From positions 235,445 through 299,444 of the forward strand of contig WELA01010568.1 of NCBI GenBank assembly GCA_009602735.1: a stretch of DNA of 64,000 nt. Reading direction: 5' to 3'. Below are positions 34,401 to 46,000 of this stretch, one piece after another. Position 1 is the stretch's first letter; each line of letters begins with the position of its first letter. The notes beneath the pieces are model-generated. The model saw nothing but the letters and a program-made list of their open reading frames with translations, was not told the DNA's origin and searched no databases. This DNA is from Mesotaenium endlicherianum. Lineage: Eukaryota; Streptophyta; Zygnematophyceae; Zygnematales; Mesotaeniaceae. Position numbers and translations under genes: made by a program.

Positions 34401-37400
34401 ATGCTAGGTGACGAAGTTGAAGCCTCGGGAGTCGCCCTGGCATCCTCCTCTTCGTCACTCAGGTCAAAAGCGGTTGTAGGAGAGCACCCCTGTAAAAAGG
34501 CCATATGTGCGTGCATGAGTACAAGAGGCAAGAAATCACTTGAAGAGCTGGCAACGTCATCACAACAAAGTAGGTAATAAGTGGGACTCATATGTTATCC
34601 AAGACTACAAATGCATATTCCTCGATTAACTGATTAGTGGCAAGAGTTGAACGAGATGGGGAGGCTAATGCAATGTTAATTTGGTCCGTCACTTATTCTT
34701 GTTAAAATTAGCAAGCTTGCTAATTGGTTCACCTTCCACAAAGTACATGTGTGTGATGGCCTTACTAACTGCTCACAAAGACTAATTCAACATGGCCCAT
34801 TGAGGTTCCATCATATAAGCCCCTCACGTTGCAAGAAGCCAAACAACAAGTAACGCCACTCAATAATCACAACCGACGAGACAGTGTCCACAAGTGACTT
34901 TCAGAACGACAAACTATCACCTTATCGCTATGCACTTTTCTGGCAGGTGTTGTGAAGGACCAAGTGACAGCAATCAGTAACTTTTCGGCAGCAGGAGTAG
35001 GCTCCCTGGTGCAGCTACTGTTAGCATTATGCCCCTGCAGTTCTAAGGCATAATTACTATGAGTTCCTGGTTTGACTTCACGCCTACTTTCTGACAGGGC
35101 TTCAAACCCTACTCAACAAAACCAATAAGGTGCTGGCACAAAAAGAGTCTAGAAAGTCTTGTAACCTTTTGTCCTGCTCCACCATCCACAGGATGTCCAT
35201 TTCCATTGCCAACGAGAGGCCTCGCCAGCATTGCATTCTGGGGCAACTCCACATTCTGCTATGCCATTTTGGGCTCAACACCCAAAATGAAACCCAGCTC
35301 ATACAAGAAGTTAGCAACGTACGAGAGCACAGAAACAACTACACTTTTTTGACACCTAAAGTTGGCAGCGCGCGTTGAAGGGCTACGCCGCAAGTCAGCA
35401 GGTGCTCTGCAGGCAGCATAGAGAGTACCAAGAAGGCAGCGCGTCAGCTCACAAACAACACGACTCTATAGAGTAACAGGATGGAAAGTTAGATTAACAG
35501 GAATGTGAATTGGTGAAGAAATGACAATGCGACCCCGGGGACATTTACCCACAAGTGACACAGAACTCAGGGTTGTGTATTAACAATTTACTCCAGGCAC
35601 TAGCATAGGGAGTGATGAGAAGCTCTCACCTTGGAATCACTGGATCCTTGGGAGACGTCAGACATCCAGCCCTGCAATGCTTCCTCCACCTGCAAGCTCG
35701 ACAGGCCAAATTCAGTTCGCGCATTCTGGTGCAGAATGCTTAGTTGGTTCCCCTCTTGCCCAGCAATTTAGCAGCATGACAGGCTGCCAACTCTGTATAG
35801 AAGTTATAAGCGGTACATCTCAGATGCTTCAAAGATTGATTGTTCTAATGTTACTCTACAGTCATCTTATAATCTTTCACAAGAATAGTGCACGAACAAG
35901 AGCTGTCCATTGTTTGGTCCTTTGTATCTAACCTTCACTGCCAGTTCTTCCAGTGAATCCAAGTCCATGTCCCCTAACGAACCATCTTAATTGGTCCGTT
36001 CACAAGGAAAAACATTTTCAATGAGGTCAAGAAGGACCCTCTTAGGTGCTGAAATGTGCTCCACAGAGTCGTTCATGCCCTCGTTCTGCACTCAGCCAAA
36101 ACATATCTTAAGCCTGAGCAATTGTGAAGGCGACAGCTCAGCCAAATGACTACCGCTCTAAGCAAGTTAAATAGCATAATGACCATTATATGGACTGCGC
36201 AGGGCTGCAGCCTATCGTATATAGCATTCCCATATTATAGTGCAGAACTTACTGTATGCTCTACAAGCTCGACGTCACATTTGCACCTTAGTGGAGAAAT
36301 ATGTATATGAAGAAATGGCCATCATATGACATGCGGAGGCCTGCAGCCGAACGCATAAACAAGACCTATTTCATGCACTGTGCAGAAGAGAGATAAGGCT
36401 ATACAAGTTAAGCACAGCTTGCAGCAAGTAGATACATGAGTACATGCAGCATGGTGGTGCTTACCTCCTTCTGTTTGCTCATAGCAGCTTCGCCGGTGGA
36501 CTGGAGGCCTATGATGACGCACAGGTTTTGTTTGCGAACATCATCAAGAACCATCTTTGTTAGGACTGGCACCTTGAAAGCCATGAGCATCAGCCTGAAA
36601 AAGCGAAGGTGAGCCCCCCAGAACTGGGCCCAGCCACCTTTTTTGACTTGGGCACCTGCTTTTACTAGAGTCTGCCATACTATATCCATGAGATGCCAAA
36701 GCTGTGTTGCCTTTCTGTATTGCCTCTGGTGGACCTTGTCAATCTGCAAGAAGGTGGCAACAGGGCTCGATCTTCAAGTTGCAAGCTACCTCTCTGAAAA
36801 ATAATGCGTAGTAGAGGAAATGCGCCAGCTTAATTAACAGGCATGTTCCCTAAACATGGAGTGTCTCGAAACGGACTACCTCAATGACTTTGATATCAAA
36901 TTCTGCACCCTCATACGAAAGAGTTCGGCAGCAACAAGCGCCTGTTGCTTTCAGGCTCATCTGCCCCACAGCAGAAACAAAAAGTCAAAGCATCAACTTT
37001 GCAGCGTCCTTGAAGCATGAACATACCAATACGCGTGAAAAGATTGACCTCCATAATGGATGCTTTGTTGAGCTGCTTTCAATGACCGTGGCGGAGCATC
37101 AGCAGGAAGAGGCCAAACTGATTGTGATACATCTGGAGACCTGCTGGACCAAACAAGTCAGAACGTGGACAGAGGCTACTCCATTTTAATATGTAGAGCC
37201 ATAACAAAGCCAACAAATGGATGATTCAATGCAGCAGAGTCGACTTACAGCAAGCATTTCGAATGCCTGCAGCCCAGACTTCTGTAACGTGGACAGAAAT
37301 GCGTGGACGTTCTGCAAAACAGGCCCACATCAGCTAGGACAAGGCGTCAGTCCCACGCGTGCAATTCACGAGTGCCATAAAAATAACTCAAAGTTAAAGC

Positions 37401-40400
37401 TGGACATGCTACATAGCTTGCAAAGATATGTATAAAAATGGTACAATTAACAGGCCAGGTAGATAGATAGTAAAGCGTGACCAATTGAGGAAGTAATGGA
37501 CTTACATCAAAACCCCATAAACCCAGTCTTGTCTGCTCATAATGCACGCGACACCCAACCGCAAAGAAAAGGATGAGTTAGTGGTCAACCATCCTTCCTG
37601 CCTACGGAATGATAGTGTAAGCTGGTAATATGCTATAATATTGCATCACCGAATCAGATGCAACTGCAATTGCCTGAGAATTAAATTGGAGCTAGTAGTC
37701 TTTGTAAGTGAAACCAATAATGTATCACTTGCTGTGTCGCTGATGCAAGCTACTCCAGACATGGGATTGGAAACTTCAGCTTACCATGTATGCCTGCCAA
37801 TAAAAGCAGCGGTAAGAGCTCCACAACACAAGGTGAAGCACAGCAAAGAACAATATTAGTAACGCATTCACCACAGACTTTGGCCCGGTGATTGAACCCC
37901 ATCAGGGTCTCAGCAGCTGCACTGGACATGCTTTGCAGGAGCTGAACAAACATGCAACTTAGGCTGTCTAAGCTCCTATGAGGTGTTGCAAACTCTTCTT
38001 GAGGCAAAAATATCCTCGATAATAGCACCCCAAAGGAAGTGGCACTATCGCGGCAAAGTTCTGCATTTTTCTCTAGAAGCAAAACACCAGTGTCCAACAT
38101 AAAGGCTTCAGGAGGTTTCAGTAAAGGACCACCAAGAGAGGAGAAATGTAAGCAAGGACCAACATCCAAAGAAAAGACTGGGTCGTCAGACTGTGGTGCA
38201 AAGCTACGTATGCCAGCTAGAATGTCGAGAGGTATTGCATGGGGTTATCAGCACACCAGATTTTCAGGTTCAGATGCCCCAGTTGCGCTGCAATAGAGGA
38301 CATAAGCATGAGGGAGCGCAGCCTGAAGTTTCACTACTGCTTGTGCTGTTTGCGAGCCCTCCTTTCCCTTGCGTGGGAGTAAGTTTTTGGCTTTGTGACA
38401 CCTGCAAAGGGCTCAATAAAAAGTGCAAGTCAGCACCATATGAGGCATATAAAAATAGAAAGCAAGGACATCATTCACTGCAGCTGTCTGAAGGCAGGTC
38501 TAACTAAGTAGTGGCGAATCAAGAGATAATAAATGTGGCTTTCCATACCATCGGTTTCAATCAGAAACTAGGCAAAAGAAAAGAAACGAGCAAGCAACTT
38601 CCATTTGAACCCCCATGTAGATCCTCAAAAATGGAGCATGCCAGCCATAGTCTCACAATTAAATATAGAAAGCACTTTGGTGGACTCACTCGTCAAACAC
38701 TAGGAGGCATCTTGAATTGTCACCCCTTAGCCACTCCTCAAGCTGGCCCGAATGAGGATTCCCTTCCTTTGAGCAATTTACCAGCAGCATATACGTGCAA
38801 AACTGCCACATAAATGAAGCTGATTAGAAGTTCCTTGCACAAAATATACAATATGCATAGGTATTAGGCTAACAAATTTGATCCACCAATGCAGCACTAA
38901 ATACACAGAAGCAACTTCTGCCAAGCTGATCGACTCAAATGGCGACGTGCTGTGGCCAGCTTATTCCGCCCCACTTCCTTCTTCGTGGACTGGTGTTACC
39001 AATTTGGACATAAGAAAACAAGTGTGGATCTTAGCCAGTTTGGAGCAACAGTACACATCATCTGACAAAGAACCAGGAGTCACATGACTAAGATGTTCTT
39101 GGAGCATACCACTACACCCTTGCGAATTCCAGAAGACTCCAGGTTTCCAGATGGCAAAATGGCAGCCTTTCCTTCTTTTGACTTCGGCCACAGTTCAACG
39201 TCACCAACGTCAACCCCAACATCTGTGAGGTCTCGCTTTGCATCCCACCTGGCCAAAAAAAGACAGCGTTTCAGCGCCAATGAACAAGCAAATGTTCCAG
39301 GCAATATTGCGTGGGAAGATACAGCAGAGAGTACAGTCGTACACACAAGCTAATCTTGCTATTGTACCTCAGATCTGCAGAAGTGCTCACCCAGAGCACT
39401 CTCTTGATTTCCAGTGACCAGCATTCTTGTATCAGGCCAGCAATTTGACGTCCCTGCACTACACCGAAAGCCAAGCTTACTTTCTGTGATGACCTTAACT
39501 TGCAACCACTTCAAAAGCCAATAGTAAGCTCAAAGACTTGTACTTCTAAGAGTGCACCGCCGAACTAAGAACACAGGATGTAGAAGTGCTTACTTTGCCT
39601 ACACCTGCTCCATCCCCAAGCAGGAAACCTTGAGTTTCACCACCAGGAAGCTTCGTTCCAAACTTCTGCATTGCATACTGAATGGACTCCAGCTGTGCTT
39701 TAGATAAGCATCCTTTCCTCACTGGCTCCTGCACAATGACCATATGTGCTCAATCAGGCTAAGAAAAAACTCATCGCAACAATGTCAATGCCTGCTAACA
39801 TAATGAAACCTTAACATACCCGCTATGGTAACACCATAACATGATGCTGCATAGCAATTTGATGGCCACGAAAACCTTCTCATAGATGCTCTCAAAATTC
39901 CGAACCTTCAAAGAATGTCGGCGTGTGATGTCAGGTGGCGTAACATTGGCCAAGGACCCTGTCTCCACAATCTGCATGCAACCTCAAGAATGAAAATATT
40001 ATGACTTAGTCGAAAACATGTAGTCAGGCGATACAATAGCCTACGGCCACCTGTCGGAAAGAGTACTTCAGAACAAAAACCTGGTATCAGAATCAGAGTG
40101 AAGTTGGCATTACTGACCTGATCAGGGTGGTCACGGCCCTCCTTGACTTTAGCCGGTTGGTAATCCTGAGGGGAACAATCTCAATGATACCTTAGTACAA
40201 AATTAAGAAGCACAAATCAACGTTTCACACTATTCCCTCTCGTGCGAGATTGTTTGCTGCATAACAAACGATTTGAGTGTCAAAAGGAAGACTGCTTGAC
40301 ACTGTGGAGATGCTGAGAAACTTGCACATTTGATATCTTTTTGGCTGCACAACGACGTATTGTCTGTCGATAAAACTGACATTCAGACACAGGCGGCCAG

Positions 40401-40793
40401 ACTACATTACCTGGTACAAGTTGTATGAAGCCTCATCATTCTCGTTGTCCAATTCAGCTGCATCCTGCATAAAGTAGGAGGACAATGACAGGTAACTTTC
40501 TTAGAACACTGTAGACATGCTGGAAAGCTATATGAGAGTTGCGGCATTGAGAGTACCACAACATGGCACATGCTGCAAAGGGCGAGTATTCTCACTGCAA
40601 CTGCGTCTCGCAAAGCTTCATCATAATTGGCAGGGACTGAGCCTGCCCCTCGGTGGTTGAGCGGCCTGCCCTGATCTCCTTGTGATTCAGCTTCTGAAGA
40701 TGTTCCGGAAGAGTAATCTTCATCATCCTCAGCGAAAGTATCTCCACCATTTCTATTGACCTCACTCTGCTCTTCTACATGTCTTCTATACAT
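28437..40793 (-). CDS. Strawberry notch/FORGETTER1-type helicase, copy B (possibly decaying)
   Basis: Tandem paralogue of copy A with the same exon order and phases. The first exon is 40793-40596, the Walker A exon 39728-39594 (GDGAGVGK), the microexon 37785-37793, and the stop at 28437-28439. The DECH box follows at the junction of the exons near 38690 and 38400. [21 protein letters not shown] and [16 protein letters not shown] are present, as are the C-terminal motifs RFLNRMLGL-like and [13 protein letters not shown]. Helicase lobes and the C-terminal domain stay open and similar to copy A. The linker between the lobes is worse kept: the exon equivalent to 20742-20587 of copy A has an in-frame TAA at 35987-35989, and the next long linker exon runs into a TGA at about 35102. 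Either these exons are spliced differently here or the gene is becoming a pseudogene. Expression evidence would settle it. Confidence 0.78.
37785..37793 (-). other. 9-nt microexon in helicase copy B (Ala-Tyr-Met)
   Basis: The same GCATACATG with TTGGCAG before it and GTAAGCTGAAG after it on the minus strand, identical in sequence and phase to copy A (22388-22396). Confidence 0.85.
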
Positions 40794-43000
40794 TGCTACT
40801 AGCAAACGGGAGACCGGCAACTAACAAGTTCTGCGCAATCAGTAGAAAATAGTGTATAACCAACTTGAAGCTAAAATGCCTGAAAGATAGAACTATATCC
40901 CAAGTGTCCTTTCTTACCCTCATGTATGCATTGGACACTGACGGCAGGTAACAAATTAGTGCGCAGAAAAATGTATCTGCAGCATATTAATAGTGAAATC
41001 ACCAAAGGACGCTAACTCCTCGGGGAATGAATTATTGCTTTTGTGAAAAGCATCAGTAGCTTCTTGCAACTTCTTGCATGTGAATAGGCGAGCTTGACAG
41101 GCACTCGAGAAGCTGAAGTCCGCAGCAGACCAGATTGCAACAGGTCTCGATGGTCCCACCTAAGTTCGTCACAAACTTCACGAACGTGATAAGGAGATTC
41201 GAAGTAATTTGGAGTGGGTTGGTGAATATTTCGCTCTTGAAACTAACAAGATGTAAAAACTCAAGTTGTGTAATCAAGTTGCCCGCGCTGGTCTGTCAAT
41301 TAGATCACGAAGGGCCCCTTAATTCTTCTGTTCGTTTCAACTGAAGTATAGACCTTCCCCCTGACTCCGACTCCTACCAGCATGAACTCAATATTACGTG
41401 ACTTAGGTGCAATTTGGTGTGTCTTGACTCTCGATACGAATGGATGTACTGTGCAATATCGTGTATTAGACCAAACTTATCATTTGCAAACATCAGTTTA
41501 GAAGTGTTAATGCTTAGCTGTCGCCTATTGTCATACGATACGAATTAAGGTTGTAGTAGTGTATCTAGTCCGATCTCAACAGCAAGTACCGGGAACATCG
41601 CTACGTGTGCGTGCGAATATGCTGTACTATGACCTTACCACGAGGCAGTAAGACAAAATTGCTTGGAGCTAGTGGTCTGTATGGATCTAGGCATCATATG
41701 CCAATTGCAAGAGTAGTCATGTACATAATCTTCGTAGAACCAGAAGCTGCTCAAACAAAAGTATATAGTTGATGATTGCCTGATAAGTTCATTGACGTAC
41801 CACTACAACATGCAGCATCACTGTGGGCCATAACATACCGAGGATATACAGCTGTATCCAATGAGATAAAGCTAGCCTTCTAATTATGAGCAACACACAA
41901 CTTTGTCTTGACACACTTTTCATGCATCTGCACAACAATTGAGGAACTCTTTATCTTGTACAAATAACTTAATTCTTATGTTTTTGTATGTTTTATAGAA
42001 GAGCCGTGGGGGGGATTAGATCAGTGTCATTTGCCTAAGGAAAAGCCATCCTCATACGTGTCAAAATCATTGTGGGACATGCATAATGCTTTTTGAGACA
42101 ACATTCTAGCAATGTGGTAAAAGTTTCTTCTCTGTCTGCCAGAAATCAAGTACGCAGCGATAAGGAGACTTCTCACTACACAAACATATCGTCCGCTTTG
42201 CGTATGTTTACTCCACAATGCATAAAACCTTTGTGGTATAGTTGTCCCTCTTGTGATTCGCCACTCTGTCGTTAGAACTAAAAGATGCATGTGTGGTTTT
42301 TTTCATGTAGATTGTGTGGCAAGTTTGTCAAGACTACGTTCCCATCATACTCATCGGTTTGTACTGTACTGGATACATTTAATGTCCTCTTCATCCTGCT
42401 GTGGCATGTATAGCTCATCATCTTCTTTAGTAGCCACAAACTAAATCATGTAGGCCAAAAGTGCACACAATCAGCAAGTATCTGAAGAAGTCCAGGCTGT
42501 ATTGTTAACACTCAAGCCACCTCTTCATTACATCCAGAGGTTCATAATCTTTTGCTTAAAGGTGATTTCAATAACAGAATGCTAAAATTTATGCAGTAGT
42601 TGTTTTAGTAGAAGACAGTCAGGTAGTAAAAACGCCCGGAGTGTGATCCTCACATACAACTAGACATATCTTTCCAGATGGATCTACTCCAAATACTGGG
42701 TCTTGTCTAGGGCGAATTAGCATACTATTCACCAATAATTTTCTTTTACATAGGTTACTTGGTCGAGACATAGCTAACTAGGGCTAGAATTGGGAAAAGT
42801 CCTTCCCTGACTGCAGGTTTGTGTCGACAAGCCACAAGTAACTATTGCAGACATGATATATATCACAATGATAGGAGCTGGAGAGGTGCCTTGAAAACAA
42901 TTTTCTTCTCTGAAAGGAACCAACAAGCCAAGTAACTTGTCTTAACCTTCATAGCAACAATGGAGCTTGAGATGTGCACTTGAGAAGATAATTTCTTCCC
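40794..43000. other. Intergenic, 5' side of helicase copy B
   Basis: The first 400 bases resemble the upstream sequence of copy A. The rest is AT-rich unique sequence with no supported gene, running to the 3' end of the lipase gene. Confidence 0.55.
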
Positions 43001-46000
43001 TCATGTCGCGTCATGTGCCGCGATGAACTTCAAGATGGGCGCATGCACGTCATTGTACACGTTGTCGCTGAACATCAAGTCCAGGTGGGCATAATTTGGG
43101 ACCTGGAGGATCTGAGTGCGCTGCAGGCGGCTGACCAAACGCCCGATGTTGGGCGGATCTGCAAACCAGTCGGCAGCTCCACTAACGACCAGGAAGGCCA
43201 TGGACGACGGAATACGTTGTGGGAAGTACTGCCAATGGTGCACGACCAGAACGAGTGTCAGCTGTAGGTAATGACTCCAAGATTGAACGTTCCAATTTAT
43301 AAAAGAGTACAGCACCTGCTCAGGCTGTGAGCAATCAAAAGATGTGCTCAACACAAGGAGCTTGCTAACCACGGTCCCCAACAAATTACAATTTGTTGAA
43401 AGGAGATTGTATCTCAAGACTAGCTAAACATCACTACAGCTCATGCAAAGACTGGGTGCATTTCAACAGCCCTCACGTGTACCTCTGTGCAGCACCCATT
43501 CGACCAACACCAAGCACTTTGACCTATGCCTACCGTGTCCATCAAATCCGGGAATGTACATGTCTTAGCATGTCTGCACATCCACGTCTTCAATGCATGT
43601 TTTAGGGGGGGGCAGCAAGTCACCTGAGGCGGCACGGGGGTACCATACTCGAAGCGATTGCGATACACCGAGCCATAGTCCCAGCGCTGGAACCTGGTGC
43701 TTCGAATGGCTGCACCAGAAAGACCACCCCCACAAGATCCTTGCAAGTGAGATGGGGGAGTTGGCGAGGGGGCACTGTGGTGCCAGGTGGCGCTGCGGCA
43801 AGGCCACAAGCACAGTGCACTCAGTCACAACATTATGTCCCTGCGCATTTTTTACGGAGGGAAGCCCGAGCCAAGCCCTCCATAGCGTCTGTCCTTTACA
43901 TGAGAGGCCTCCCAGTGGAGCTCAGATGCAGTCGAGGCTGGCGAGGCACCGGGACGTAGAAAAATGGCTGGGGAGGCTGAGGAGAACTGTCAGACAACAA
44001 GAGTGTGTCAGCCGAGGGGAGACAGCAAGCCCGAATGCTCCAGCGTGAGGCTGGAGAGGCATGCAGTACCAGGCGGCCCTGAGGGGTCCGCAAGGGGGCA
44101 GAAGAAGGGAGGGTAGAGGATTGCTTTGTGCCTGGGACGAGGGAATGAGGGGACAGGCAGCCGTCATGGGGAGCGGGTGAGGGAGGGAGAGGGAGGGGTG
44201 AGAGAGGGAGAGGGAGGGAGAGAGAGCGAGGGAGGGAGATGAAGCTATCTGACCTTGCTGGTACTGGATGAGGGTGCGGTAGGAGGCCACCACCCAGCCG
44301 TCATCCTGATACGCCTCCAGGTCCTGTGCCGCTTCACTCACACAGCAGTTGATCCCTGCAGCAGCCATCGCCCAAGTAGCAGACGCAAGCGCACGTCAAT
44401 GGATGCACTACACACATCTGTCTGTAAACACAATAAACGAAACCTTGCAGTCAATTTGTCCACGAACTCTTGCACCTGTTCCATCCTACATTGAGCTGCT
44501 TCCCGTGCGTTCGTGCTTGCATGAATCAAAAGTAAATCCTAGCAACTCACCTAGCCAGACAACATCAGGAATGCCTGCACAAAGCACAAAGCAGAAAGCA
44601 CACCACACCGCACACACACAGGAGGACAAGGGAGCACAGGAGGTGGCGGGCACGTGGGGAGCGGGAAGCTGCAGACCGGTGACGTTGTTGAGGAGCTCCG
44701 TGGGCGTGCCCCCCGTGGACACCAGGTCCACAAAGTTGATGCCAAAGTTGCTGAAGGCCTCGATCAGCGTCTCCGTGCTGCCCCGATTTCACTCCACGAG
44801 CACCGTCAGTGGTGCCGTCATCGCCGAGTCGTCATCGAGTTGTCGACATCATCATCGTCATCGTCATCGACATCGTCAACAGCGGCGCTACCAATACTTT
44901 ACCGTCATCGTGTACTCGTTATCATCACTACTATCAACACCTCATCATCATCTTCATCTTTAATGGATGAAGTGCTGGGTCTGCAACGGTGGGGGCTTCA
45001 CAACTCCATGACTAGGAACGTATGTCGATAAGACAAAATACATCAACCGCGTGTTTCTTTCTCACTCTGCCACACTACAGACAGCATGCCCTCGGCAGGC
45101 ACACCTTCTCCCGCTGATCGAAAGGTGATTGGGTCTCGAGGACCGAGGGCTAAGAGAGGGGTCCGGCTGCCAGCTGGCATTCTGCAGCTTCTTGGAAACT
45201 TCGACGCAAGACTGAGATACCACCAACACGAGAGGAAGAAGAAAGAGAAGAACAGAAATAGAAGGGGATGAGAATGAGGCAGAAAGAGAACGCTTCTGAC
45301 AACACGGGCCATGTGTAAAAAAGGGGGGGGGGGGGTTTGCGCCACGCAGAGCCTTGTGGTACGCAAAAAAGTTGGAGCCCACGTGTGCACGAGAAGTGAC
45401 TCACTAGGAGATGTTGTAGGTGCCGTGCGTGATGCCTGAGTTGTAGACGGCCTGTTTTCCCAAGGTTCACAAAAGGCCGAGAGAGAAGACGTCAGCTGCC
45501 GAGATCGCACTCAAAGAGTACGGGCCAGCTCAACGCAGCTCGCTGCATAAGCATGCGCGAAATGCACGCGACTGGCCGGCTGCCAAAGGTCCACGCACTA
45601 GGATGTGTGACATATAGAGCGAGCAAAACAAACAGTGAGCGAGCGAGCCGGCGAGCAAGCCCAACGAGAGAGCAGAAGGGGAGGCGAGGGAACGCACGTC
45701 GTCAGGTGTGGCCCCGTTGCCCCACTGGTTGAGAGCGGGTGACGTGACGTTGCCGAGGTAGCAGAAGGGCCCTATCAGGCTCGCAGATGCAATTTTCGAC
45801 GCAAAGGTTACCGGCAGAGATGCGGCAGCCATGACCGGCAGCGTCGCTCCCTGCATGGCGGCGCAAGCAAGCACGCACGCAACACCTGTTCGTCACAAGC
45901 AACACAATAGTGCAGGTGCGCACGCACGCACAAGCATACACCTGCCATAGCTGGCAACAGCAGCAGCAGCGGCAGCAGCGGCTTCGACCAAGTGGCCGAG

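Noticed and set aside
42253-42444. Frame with DDELY-like stretch on the minus strand near 42.4 kb
   Set aside because: About 30 residues of acidic sequence without flanking homology or splice context.
44349-44963. 204-codon plus-strand frame in the lipase region
   Set aside because: It crosses two lipase exons on the other strand and ends in a trinucleotide repeat; low-complexity artefact.
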